DNA from: Pseudomonadota bacterium
GTDB lineage: Bacteria; Pseudomonadota; Gammaproteobacteria; Steroidobacterales; Steroidobacteraceae
Length of the DNA: 30,634 nt
NCBI GenBank assembly: GCA_021780395.1
Contig: JAJXYU010000369.1
Coordinates: forward strand, 1-30,634
Reading direction: 5' to 3'
Shown: in pieces, positions 20,508-27,227 of the stretch
How positions within the stretch are numbered: the stretch's first letter is position 1
Layout: each line of letters opens with the position of its first letter
The notes under the pieces: generated by a model
The model's input: only the letters and a program-made list of their open reading frames with translations
Databases searched by the model: none
Told to the model about the DNA's origin: nothing
Translations under genes and position numbers: made by a program

Positions 20508-21282
20508 CGCGCTCCCCTCGCGACGCGCGGGCCCGCGGACCGTGGAAGTAGGCCTGGATCCACGGGTGCGGACTCGCGGCAACCTGGTCCAACGTTCCGC
20601 TCGACATCTTGCCGTCGAGAATCACGCCGACCCGACCGCAGGTTCGAAACAAGGTATCCAGGTCGTGCGTGATCATGACGACGGTCAGGTCCAATTGCGA
20701 GTGCAGGTACAACAGTAGCTCATCGAACGCCGCCGCGGAAATCGGATCGAGGCCGGCGGTCGGCTCGTCGAGGAACAGCAATCTCGGCTCGAGCGCGAGG
20801 GCGCGCGCAAGCGCCGCACGCTTCGCCATCCCGCCGGAGAGCTGCGCGGGGTATTTGCCGGCTGCGTCGGGCGGGAGGCCCGCCATCGCGAGGCACAGGC
20901 GGGCTTGCTCGTCGAGCGCCGGACGCGCGAGGCGCCGATACTCCCGCAGCGGCAGTTCGACGTTCTCGGCGACGGTCAACGAGCCGATCAACGCCCCGTT
21001 CTGAAAGGTGACACCGAACCGCTGCACGATCCCGGCGCGTTCCGCCCGCGACATCGCGCCGACCTGTCGGCCGTACAGTTCGACGTGGCCGGCGGTGGGC
21101 GGGTGCAGGCCGAGGATCGTCCGCAGCAACACCGATTTGCCGGTACCCGAGCCGCCGACGATCCCGAAGACCTCGCGTGCGCGCACCTCCATATCGAGAC
21201 CGTCGTGAACCACCTGGCCCGCGAAACGGTTCACGAGCCCGCGCACCCGGATCACCGTCTCCCCGGCGTCGGACGTCGTCAA
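20500..21282 (-). CDS. mlaF: MlaF-type ABC transporter ATP-binding protein
   Basis: A 260-residue ABC ATPase of the MlaF/Mkl type that powers lipid transport by the MlaE permease. Walker A is GGSGTGKS (43-50), followed by VLLRTILGL. The Q-loop reads FGVTFQNGALIGSLTVAENV, typical of the MlaF group. The signature is LSGGMAKRAALARAL, Walker B LLFLDEPTAGLDP, and the H-loop MITHDLDTL. Start is placed at TTG 21282, which overlaps the mlaE stop as TTGA and has GAGG eight bases upstream; GTG 21255 is an alternative with a cramped site. It overlaps mlaD by eight bases. All four transport genes are translationally linked. Confidence 0.94.
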   Translation of the reverse strand: MTTSDAGETVIRVRGLVNRFAGQVVHDGLDMEVRAREVFGIVGGSGTGKSVLLRTILGLHPPTAGHVELYGRQVGAMSRAERAGIVQRFGVTFQNGALIGSLTVAENVELPLREYRRLARPALDEQARLCLAMAGLPPDAAGKYPAQLSGGMAKRAALARALALEPRLLFLDEPTAGLDPISAAAFDELLLYLHSQLDLTVVMITHDLDTLFRTCGRVGVILDGKMSSGTLDQVAASPHPWIQAYFHGPRARASRGERDG

Positions 21283-22394
21283 AAGCGCAGCCTCACGAAC
21301 AGCACCGCGAACAAGGCGTCGGCGAAGATCACGAAGAAGATCGATTGGACGACCGCGATCGTCGTCTGCCGGCCAAGCTCGCGCGGCGACCCGCGCACGC
21401 GCATCCCACGATACGTACCGACGACCGCGATCAACGCCGCGAACACCGGCGCCTTGATCAAGCCCGCCCAGAAGGTGGTTGGTGCGATCGCGGCGCGCAG
21501 CCGGTCGGCGAACTGCGGCCAGGAGATGTGCGCCTGATAGTGCGCGAGCAGCCCGCCACCGAGCAGACCGGTCGCGTCGGCGACCACCGTGAGCAGCGGC
21601 AACGCGATCACCAGTGCGATGATCCGGGGCACGACCAGCAATTCGACCGGGTCCATGCCCATCGCCCTGAGCGCGTCGATCTCTTCGTTGAGCTGCATCG
21701 CGCCGATCTCGGCGGCGAACGCGCTGCCCGACCGGCCGGCGACGATGATCGCCGTCAGCAGCACGCCCATTTCGCGCAGCACCGCGATCGTGATCAGGTC
21801 GACGACGAAGATCTCGGCGCCGAACAACCGCAGCTGCTGCGACCCCAGGTAGGCGACGATCACGCTGATCAAAAAAGCGATCAGGCAGACGATCGGTATC
21901 GCGGTGACGCCCGTCTCTTGGATATGTCGGGTGATCGACGGCAACCGCCACGACCGCGGCCGCCGAACGGCGCGGGCGAGTACCGCGACGATTCGACCGA
22001 CGAACGCAGCAAACTCGCGCGAGTCGCCGCCCCGGGCGATCACCCAGCGGCCGAGCACGGCGAGCGAGCCGGTCGGCCGGGCGCCGTCCGCCGGTGGCAG
22101 GGTGCGCTCGCGGTCACGCAAGCCCTCGAGGAAGGCAACATGCCGGGGCGCAGAGACGTGCCGGATCCGCAAGCGACCACCGCCGACCGCGTCGAGTCGC
22201 TCGAGCAGCGCCCACGCAGGGCCGATCCCCGGGGATTCGGCCGCGGACCAGTCGCAGGTCAAGGTGCCGGCGAGCCCGCGCGGCAGGTCGTCGAGCCGGA
22301 TCCGGGTCTCGGCGAGCGCGCGGGCCGACCAGTCGCCCGCGATTCGCAAACGCCAGTCGTCGCCGCCGCCTTCGAGCGTCAACGAACTTGGCAT
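21279..22394 (-). CDS. mlaE: MlaE-type lipid ABC permease with N-terminal STAS domain
   Basis: A 371-residue protein in two parts. Residues 1 to about 95 look like a STAS domain (LTLEGGGDDWRLRIAGDW, then LTCDWSAAESPGIGPAWALL), and the rest is an MlaE permease with about five membrane spans: ITRHIQETGVTAIPIV, VAYLGSQQLRLFGAEIFVV, LREMGVLLTAIIVAGRSGSA, the MQLNEEIDALRAMGMDP coupling segment, and a final VVQSIFFVIFADALFAV helix. In E. coli the STAS partner MlaB is a separate gene; here no separate mlaB is seen and the fused domain probably does its job on MlaF. Start ATG 22394 lies seven bases after the CDGSH gene. The stop overlaps the mlaF start. Confidence 0.92.
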   Translation of the reverse strand: MPSSLTLEGGGDDWRLRIAGDWSARALAETRIRLDDLPRGLAGTLTCDWSAAESPGIGPAWALLERLDAVGGGRLRIRHVSAPRHVAFLEGLRDRERTLPPADGARPTGSLAVLGRWVIARGGDSREFAAFVGRIVAVLARAVRRPRSWRLPSITRHIQETGVTAIPIVCLIAFLISVIVAYLGSQQLRLFGAEIFVVDLITIAVLREMGVLLTAIIVAGRSGSAFAAEIGAMQLNEEIDALRAMGMDPVELLVVPRIIALVIALPLLTVVADATGLLGGGLLAHYQAHISWPQFADRLRAAIAPTTFWAGLIKAPVFAALIAVVGTYRGMRVRGSPRELGRQTTIAVVQSIFFVIFADALFAVLFVRLRF

Positions 22395-22401
22395 CGCCGG
22401 T

Positions 22402-22635
22402 TCAACCGGTCGACGGCGCCGCGGTCTTCTTGTGCGAGCCGTCGCAGAACGGCGGAGTCGCCGTGCGCTTGCAGGCGCAGAACCAGACGCGCGCATCGGC
22501 GCCCGCCTGGTACTTCATCGGCGTGAACTCGGTGCCCTTGTGCGAGCCGTCGCAGAACGGCTGTCGCGCGCTCTTGCCGCACCGGCACCACCAGATGATC
22601 TCACCGGCCTTGACGTCGACCGCTATCGGTTCCAT
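22402..22635 (-). CDS. Tandem CDGSH iron-sulfur protein
   Basis: A 77-residue protein made almost entirely of two CDGSH zinc-finger-like motifs. Motif one has ligands C17, C19, C28 and H32 (CRCGKSARQPFCDGSH), motif two C53, C55, C64 and H68 (CACKRTATPPFCDGSH). Each should bind a [2Fe-2S] cluster through three cysteines and one histidine, as in mitoNEET and its bacterial relatives. No membrane anchor is present, unlike eukaryotic mitoNEET. A redox, cluster-transfer or sensing role is possible; nothing in the sequence decides. It is the first gene of the operon, seven bases ahead of mlaE. ATG 22635 has no ribosome site but a close upstream -10-like element. Confidence 0.93.
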   Translation of the reverse strand: MEPIAVDVKAGEIIWWCRCGKSARQPFCDGSHKGTEFTPMKYQAGADARVWFCACKRTATPPFCDGSHKKTAAPSTG

Positions 22636-22641
22636 TAGCGC

Positions 22642-22650
22642 ATCTTATCA
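22642..22650 (-). promoter_or_regulatory. Extended -10 element of the CDGSH-mla operon
   Basis: On the minus strand TGATAAGAT fits an extended -10 (TGn-TAAGAT). The hexamer ends six bases before the ATG at 22635, so the transcript would begin at or next to the start codon and be leaderless, consistent with the missing ribosome site. No clear -35 is visible. Confidence 0.45.
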
Positions 22651-22788
22651 AGCGGGGCGATCGATGTCGCCGGCCTTGCACTCGCGCAGCGCGGCCCGAC
22701 CGCGCGCGCACCGCGCCGGCCGAGATGCGAATCCGCGACGGAGTCGGTGGTTTTCGCGACCACTGGCTCTCGGCCCGCAACGATGCCC

Positions 22789-22817
22789 TTTACAGTCCGT
22801 TCGCGCCATCGCATAGT
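22789..22817 (+). promoter_or_regulatory. Sigma-70 promoter of the riboswitch transcript
   Basis: TTTACA at 22789-22794 (five of six bases of the -35 consensus) and CATAGT at 22812-22817 (four of six of the -10) are separated by exactly 17 bases. The predicted start is near 22824, right at the 5' side of the riboswitch P1 stem. The surrounding 22651-22788 is GC-rich with no gene or other element that I can support. Confidence 0.65.
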
Positions 22818-22822
22818 GAACT

Positions 22823-22919
22823 CGCTGTTCAAGGGCAAACCCGCTGAAAGGCGGGGACGCAAAGCCACCGGTCTACCGGGCGCCTCTCGGGGCGCCCCAC
22901 GACAGCGGGGCCGCCAGTG
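22823..22919 (+). promoter_or_regulatory. Cyclic di-GMP-I riboswitch (GEMM-I) aptamer
   Basis: The stretch follows the class I c-di-GMP aptamer. AAGGGCAAACC (22831-22841) and GGGACGCAAAGCC (22854-22866) match the Vc2 core. Between them a stem at 22840-22845/22850-22855 is capped by a GAAA tetraloop at 22846-22849. P3 has GUC/GAC (22871-22873/22901-22903), an internal loop as tetraloop receptor, and a perfect seven-pair stem 22878-22884/22891-22897. The 3' block GCGGGGCCGCC (22905-22915) corresponds to GCGGGGUUACC of Vc2. P1 can form between 22823-22827 and 22915-22919 with one G-U pair. The base equivalent to Vc2 G20 is G22834 and to A47 is A22861, so c-di-GMP rather than cGAMP (an A at position 20) is the expected ligand. 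It lies 101 bases before the oxidoreductase start. Confidence 0.95.
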
Positions 22920-22953
22920 CCTTCGATCGTCGCGCCCAAGCGCTCCGGCGTCT

Positions 22954-23010
22954 GGCCTCGCGCGCCCGGAACAGCCGGATGCCGCTCCGAGAGCGGCCCG
23001 ACTGGTGAGG
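22954..23010 (+). promoter_or_regulatory. Possible riboswitch expression platform controlling translation
   Basis: No U-tract follows any hairpin here, so a terminator is not supported. CCTCGC at 22956-22961 can pair with the ribosome site GTGAGG at 23005-23010 (six pairs, one G-U). The overlapping GGCCTCG at 22954-22960 can instead pair with CGGGGCC of the aptamer 3' side (22906-22912, one G-U). These two pairings exclude each other. A perfect seven-pair hairpin with a CGA loop lies between, 22981-22997. The switch is inferred by eye, not by energy calculation. Confidence 0.35.
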
Positions 23011-23020
23011 GATGATCGCA

Positions 23021-24379
23021 ATGGCACTGAATGGCACGCGCTTCCCGGGCGCGGGTCGGCCCGGCCTGCACCGGCACCCGCGGATCACGGTTCGACCCCG
23101 GACGGTGGAGGATATCGCCGAGATCCTCACGAATCCCAAGGCGCATCCTTCGCCGGTGCGCCCGATCGGCGCGGATTATTCGATCACGCGCTGCACGAAC
23201 ACCGACGGCGGCACGGCGCTGCACCTGGACGCGTTCGACAAGATCCTGGGATACGACGAGGGCTGCGTCCGGGTGCAAGCCGGCGTGCGCGTCGCGGCCT
23301 TGGTGCGGACGCTCGCCGAGCGCGGACTCGAACTGCCGTTGACCCCGGAGATCGGCAACATGTCGGTCGGTGCGCTCGCGGTATCGACGCTGCCCCAGCC
23401 GTCCTATCGCGAGGACTGCGCCCAGATGGCGGCCTGCGTGACCGAGATCAAGTTGATCACGCCCCAGGGCCGGCAGATCACGGTGACCGAGCGCGACCGC
23501 GATCTCATGCGCGTGTTGCGTTCGAGCCATGGGCTGCTCGGGGTCGTTCACGAGGTCTCGCTGCGCGTCGAGCCGTTGACGCCGGTCAGGATCGAGTATC
23601 GCAGCCATACGTTCGCGGAGTTCGCCGCGCGCCACGCGAGCATCGTCGAAACGCCCGGTGCACTGCGATTTCACGTCGCGCCCTTTTCCGACCGGATCAC
23701 GGTCGAGCGACGCGTTCGCGACCCCGACGAGAGCGTCACGCGGTCGGGGATATGGCAGATCCGAAATTCAGTGATGCGCAACGTGCTGCCGGCGTTCGGC
23801 TCTTCGATCGGCAGCGTGCTCGCCACACCGGGCCTGCGCCACGCGGTGCTCACGGGCGTACACCGCGCACTGCATGCGGCGCAGCCCCGCACGACGCGCG
23901 GCGTCGTGATGCACGCCCATGAGTGGATGAGAGAGCTGCCCACGGATCCGGCGAAGGCCCGCCATGCATACAGCCTCTGGGCATTTTCGCAGGCGGATTT
24001 CCCCAGGCTCCTCGAGGAGTACGCCGCGTTCTGCAGCGCCTACCAGAAGCGTCATCGGTACCGCTGCAACCTGGTCACCGTCGCGAGCCGTCTGCACCGC
24101 GACCGCAGCGCCTTGTTCAGTGCGAGCCACGCGGACGACCGGGTCACGCTGGAGCCGTCGTCTCCGGGCGATCCGGGGTTCGAGGATTTCCTGATCGACT
24201 TCAACGAGTTCGCGTCGAACGCCGGCGGAACGCCGACGCTCAATCAGACGCGCGCACTCACGGCCGAGCAGCTCACGAGGGCGCTCGGCGAACGCGCCCG
24301 GCTGTTCGCGGCGCTGCGCCGCCGGACGGACCCGGCGAACCGGATGCGGAACAGCTACTTCGCGCAGCTGCTCGGCTGA
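23021..24379 (+). CDS. FAD-linked oxidoreductase (ALO/VAO-type), riboswitch-controlled
   Basis: A 452-residue protein with an N-terminal PCMH-type FAD-binding domain: RPRTVEDIAEIL, PVRPIGADYSITRC, VRVQAGVRVAALVRTLAERG, PEIGNMSVGA and LLGVVHEVSLRVEP in the order known from aldono-lactone and alditol oxidases. The usual G-x-HS segment, whose histidine binds FAD covalently, is GADYS (50-54) here, so flavin should be non-covalent. The C-terminal half has SALFSASHADDRVTLEPSS and ends NRMRNSYFAQLLG, as in this superfamily. The substrate, probably a sugar acid lactone or polyol if the family holds, cannot be named. Start ATG 23021 has GTGAGGG ten bases upstream; ATG 23012 would lie directly on that site. 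A c-di-GMP riboswitch precedes it. Confidence 0.8.
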   Translation: MALNGTRFPGAGRPGLHRHPRITVRPRTVEDIAEILTNPKAHPSPVRPIGADYSITRCTNTDGGTALHLDAFDKILGYDEGCVRVQAGVRVAALVRTLAERGLELPLTPEIGNMSVGALAVSTLPQPSYREDCAQMAACVTEIKLITPQGRQITVTERDRDLMRVLRSSHGLLGVVHEVSLRVEPLTPVRIEYRSHTFAEFAARHASIVETPGALRFHVAPFSDRITVERRVRDPDESVTRSGIWQIRNSVMRNVLPAFGSSIGSVLATPGLRHAVLTGVHRALHAAQPRTTRGVVMHAHEWMRELPTDPAKARHAYSLWAFSQADFPRLLEEYAAFCSAYQKRHRYRCNLVTVASRLHRDRSALFSASHADDRVTLEPSSPGDPGFEDFLIDFNEFASNAGGTPTLNQTRALTAEQLTRALGERARLFAALRRRTDPANRMRNSYFAQLLG

Positions 24380-24395
24380 GGAACCGCGCCCGACC

Positions 24396-24878
24396 TCAGG
24401 TCTTGTCCTGCAGGTGCGCCTCGAGGAACCAGAGGTGCTTGTCGAGGTCCCGGGAGATGCCCGTGAACAGATCCGCCGTGTCCGCGTCCCCGATCTCGGC
24501 GGTCGCGTCGATCGCGGCGCGCACCGACTTGCCGAACGCGGCGAGCTGCGTCGACAAGTAGTAAAGATGGTCCTTCCCGGCGGTGATGCTGAGCGGGTAA
24601 TTCTTGAGCCGGCTGCGCTTCGCGGCGACCGCGACCGTGCCTTCGGCGGTGCCGCCGAGTGCGGTGACCCGCTCGGCGATCTGGTCGATCTGCTCGAGCG
24701 CCGCGTCCGAGATCTTGTCGAACAGCTCGTGCAACGCGATGAAGTTCGGACCCTTCACGTTCCAATGCGCCTGCTTGACCTGGCTCTGCAGGTCGATCGC
24801 GTCGGCCAGTCGGTCGTTCAGGATCGCGATCACGTTGCGACGGGTCTTTTCCGGTAGGTCGATCTTCGTCTTGTACAT
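24396..24878 (-). CDS. dps: Dps family ferritin-like DNA-protection protein
   Basis: A 160-residue four-helix ferritin-like protein that stores iron as a 12-mer and protects DNA in starvation and peroxide stress. The ferroxidase ligands at the subunit interface keep the exact E. coli spacing: H38, H50, D54, D65 and E69 in QAHWNVKG, ALHELFDKI and EQIDQIAER. The C-terminal RDLDKHLWFLEAHLQ helix is typical. The N-terminal tail is short (MYKTKIDL) with few lysines, so DNA binding may be weak compared with E. coli Dps. ATG 24878 has GAGGA about eight bases upstream. It lies 90 bases after the ABC permease gene on the same strand and converges with the oxidoreductase gene at 16 bases. Confidence 0.93.
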   Translation of the reverse strand: MYKTKIDLPEKTRRNVIAILNDRLADAIDLQSQVKQAHWNVKGPNFIALHELFDKISDAALEQIDQIAERVTALGGTAEGTVAVAAKRSRLKNYPLSITAGKDHLYYLSTQLAAFGKSVRAAIDATAEIGDADTADLFTGISRDLDKHLWFLEAHLQDKT

Positions 24879-24968
24879 GCCGATGTCCTCTGAACGTGGA
24901 TGAATGGCGTCACGGAGCATTGTGCACGATCGAGCCCGCACGCACCAAGGCGGCGGGTCGATCGCGGT

Positions 24969-25847
24969 TCACGGGTCGGCGTGGCGCGCACGGACGCGGA
25001 TCGCGGCGGCGATCAGCACCGCACCGACGGCGGCTCCGAGCCACGTCGCGGGCGTCTCGACGAACCGAAGCGGCGCGAGCACCGTCCACACGCTCGGAGG
25101 CGTTGCCGACCGGGACGTTCCTGGGAGGCCGAGCGCGCCGAGGAGGGAGCCCGAGAGGTCGTGAAACGCGGCAACCGGATAGCCCGACACGAAGCGACTC
25201 GCGAGAAGCCGTCCGATCCAATGGGTCCCGAGCAACGCGCGTTCGGTCCAGAGCGCGGCGAGCGGCGGCAGGAGCGCCCAGAGCACGGTCGCGCGGCGCA
25301 CCGACGCGGAGACCAGCAACAGCCAGCCGGCGACCGGCAGGAGCCAGACCGCAAGGGTCGCGATCAGATAGAGCCACAAGGCCTGCAGTTGCAGCCATTG
25401 TCCCGGGTGCCACATTGCGCTCCCGATCCACGCGCGAGCGCGCAACGACACGATGAACGCAATGGCGAGCGTCGTCACGTCGGCAGCCGCGAAGTAGAAC
25501 AATGGGACCACGATCAGGCCGGTCGCGAGTTTGGCGAGCACGGACTGAGCATCGCCGATCGGCAAGGCCTTCCAGAAAAGGATGCTGCGGTCGCGGCGGT
25601 CGGCGTTGAGGCAGTCGAGCAGGTACCAGGACGAGTACGCCAGCATCACGAACAGGAACACGACGCCGAAGCCGAACAGCACCGCCCCGCCGAGCGCGTC
25701 GGGTCCGGGCCGGGCGCCGGCGACGTCCACGTCGACGTGGCCGAACGAGGCCGCAAGCACGAGCAGCCCGCCGGTCACCGAGGGGAGGATCCACGCTGCA
25801 CGGTGTTCCCAGAGTTCGCGGCGGATCAGCCACAGGAAGCGGATCAT
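24969..25847 (-). CDS. ABC-2 type transporter permease
   Basis: A 292-residue integral membrane protein. It opens MIRFLWLIRRELWEHRAAW, the usual cytoplasmic lead of ABC-2 permeases, and shows about six hydrophobic spans: near 20-37, 54-75, 108-135, 158-185, 185-200 and a last one near the C-terminus. The segment LNADRRDRSILFWKALPI between spans two and three is the typical coupling helix region. It is the membrane partner of the ATPase encoded just upstream, with which it shares a 4-base ATGA overlap. The substrate is unknown; related GntR-linked transporters handle peptides or antibiotics, but nothing here proves that. A stretch of 90 bases separates it from dps. Confidence 0.85.
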   Translation of the reverse strand: MIRFLWLIRRELWEHRAAWILPSVTGGLLVLAASFGHVDVDVAGARPGPDALGGAVLFGFGVVFLFVMLAYSSWYLLDCLNADRRDRSILFWKALPIGDAQSVLAKLATGLIVVPLFYFAAADVTTLAIAFIVSLRARAWIGSAMWHPGQWLQLQALWLYLIATLAVWLLPVAGWLLLVSASVRRATVLWALLPPLAALWTERALLGTHWIGRLLASRFVSGYPVAAFHDLSGSLLGALGLPGTSRSATPPSVWTVLAPLRFVETPATWLGAAVGAVLIAAAIRVRARHADP

Positions 25848-26701
25848 CGCGTGGCACCGGACAATGTTGCGACGAACAGATCGGCGACGTCCGGCGCGTG
25901 CAATTCGCCGATCGACGAGAGCGCGACGCGGTCCGCGCCTTCGTAATACAGAACGGTCTTGCCGAGCATGCGGCGCTCGTAGAACGGACCGATCGCGCGC
26001 GCCTCGGCGAGATGCGCCGGTTCGACGCTGACCGCGACGAAACGCGTGCTCAACGATTCGATCGAGCCGTCGAGAACGATCCGCCCGCGATCGACGAACA
26101 GCACGTCGGTCAGCAGGTTCTCGACTTCCTCGACCTGGTGGGTCGTCAACACGATCGTCCGGGATTCGTCCATGAAGTCCTCGACGAGCGCGTCGTAGAA
26201 CGCGCGCCGCGCGAGCAGATCGAGGCCGAGCGTCGGTTCGTCGAGCACCAGGAGTTTCGCGTCGACGCCCATCGCGAGCGCAAGATGAACCTGCGCCTGC
26301 ATGCCCTTCGACAATTCGCGCACCCGGCGGTGGAGCGGGATCCGCGTCTTCGCGAGCATCGCGCGCGTGCGGTCGCGGCGGAACCGCGGATGAACCGCCG
26401 CGACGAAGTCCACCGCGCGGTCGATGCGCAGCCAGCCCGGCAGTACTGACGCGTCGGGGATGAAAGACGCTTCGAGCATCAACGCGGCCCGCTCCCGCCA
26501 GGGCTCTCGACCGAGGACCCGCACGTCGCCTTCGTATCGGGTGAGACCGAGGATCGCGCGCAGGATCGATGTCTTGCCGGCGCCGTTCGGGCCGATCAGG
26601 CCGACGATGCGGCCCGGGTCGATCGAAAAGCAGACGCGATCGACCGCGAGCACCGCGCCATATCGCTTGGTGAGATCACGCGCTTCGATGACCGGGAGCA
26701 T
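25844..26701 (-). CDS. ABC transporter ATP-binding protein (GntR-linked)
   Basis: A 285-residue ABC ATPase. Walker A is GPNGAGKTS (37-45), Walker B LLVLDEPTLGLD, and the H-loop VLTTHQVEEVE. The signature reads LSKGMQAQVHLALAM, the K-G-M variant common in small GntR-associated exporters of the YtrB type. A C-terminal region of about 70 residues after the ATPase core (VAVSVEPAHLAEA and on) is probably a regulatory extension. The ATG at 26701 is favoured because GGAG lies seven bases upstream; an in-frame TTG at 26734 would overlap the gntR end. It follows gntR by 16 bases and overlaps the permease start. Confidence 0.92.
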   Translation of the reverse strand: MLPVIEARDLTKRYGAVLAVDRVCFSIDPGRIVGLIGPNGAGKTSILRAILGLTRYEGDVRVLGREPWRERAALMLEASFIPDASVLPGWLRIDRAVDFVAAVHPRFRRDRTRAMLAKTRIPLHRRVRELSKGMQAQVHLALAMGVDAKLLVLDEPTLGLDLLARRAFYDALVEDFMDESRTIVLTTHQVEEVENLLTDVLFVDRGRIVLDGSIESLSTRFVAVSVEPAHLAEARAIGPFYERRMLGKTVLYYEGADRVALSSIGELHAPDVADLFVATLSGATR

Positions 26702-26717
26702 CTCGCGTCTCCGCGCG

Positions 26718-27083
26718 TCAGGCGCGATCGACAACCCGAGCGAGGAGATCGTCGATCGACAAGCCGAGGCGGCGGATCGACGCCGCGATCTGCGGCCAGT
26801 CTTCGTTCAGAAAGCGCTCCCGTTCGCCGGCGAGCAGCGCCGCGCGCGCACCCGCACCCACGTAGAAGCCGAGGCCCCGCCGCTTTTCGACGAGACCATC
26901 GTCCACCAAACGTTGATAGGCCTTCATTACGGTCAGCGGGTTCAGCCGGCAGTCGGCGGCAACGCTTCGCACCGATGGCAGCGGATCACCATCGCGCAGC
27001 GATTCGTCGAGGATCCGCGCGACCATCCGATCCTGCAATTGCCGGTATATCGGCTGGCGATCATTCCACTCATCGGCCATCAT
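26718..27083 (-). CDS. GntR family transcriptional regulator, YtrA subfamily
   Basis: A 121-residue protein with the short architecture of the YtrA group: a winged helix-turn-helix at about 10-75 (PIYRQLQDRMVARIL, LPSVRSVAADCRLNPLTVMKAYQRLVDDGLVEKRRGLGFYV) followed by only about 45 residues, too short for an effector domain of the FadR or HutC type. YtrA regulators normally repress their own ABC transporter operon, and the ATPase and permease genes follow directly. Start is one of two adjacent ATGs (27083 or 27080). An AT-rich palindrome covers the start. No ribosome site is visible, so translation may be leaderless. Confidence 0.92.
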   Translation of the reverse strand: MMADEWNDRQPIYRQLQDRMVARILDESLRDGDPLPSVRSVAADCRLNPLTVMKAYQRLVDDGLVEKRRGLGFYVGAGARAALLAGERERFLNEDWPQIAASIRRLGLSIDDLLARVVDRA

Positions 27084-27108
27084 ACGTATCTACAATTGTA
27101 TGTATGTA
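27083..27108. promoter_or_regulatory. AT-rich inverted repeat, probable GntR operator and -10 region
   Basis: The core TACAATTGTA at 27091-27100 is a perfect 10-base palindrome. Extending outward to 27083 and 27108 gives an imperfect 26-base dyad with ten of thirteen pairs matching. It sits in a short AT-rich island within GC-rich DNA. Each strand of the core reads TACAAT, a good -10 hexamer (five of six); on the minus strand it ends 11 bases before the gntR ATG. Binding of the YtrA-type product here would block its own promoter. Binding itself is inference. Confidence 0.6.
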
Positions 27109-27227
27109 ACACACTACCCCGAAGTCGGATTGGGGTCAACCGTCCTTGGCGTGTCGCGATAACCCGCCGACGGCTCCATGGACGTTATATGGCAACGACG
27201 AAACCTGCGCACGTATGCTTGGCGACC

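Noticed and set aside
22823..22919. Cobalamin, TPP or other riboswitch class
   Set aside because: No B12 box or THI box is present, and the GGGCAAACC / GACGCAAAGCC pair with a GAAA loop is specific to GEMM-I.
22981..22997. Rho-independent terminator after the aptamer
   Set aside because: The hairpin is perfect (seven pairs, CGA loop) but is followed by CCGACTGG, with no T-run, so intrinsic termination is not supported.
22635..23027. 130-codon minus-strand open frame across the intergenic region
   Set aside because: It runs antisense through the riboswitch and promoter, is Arg/Ala-rich, and has no ribosome site or family resemblance.
24392..24402. Palindrome GACCTCAGGTC between convergent oxidoreductase and dps genes
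   Set aside because: Five pairs around one base cannot form a real RNA hairpin, and it overlaps the dps end; it is probably chance.
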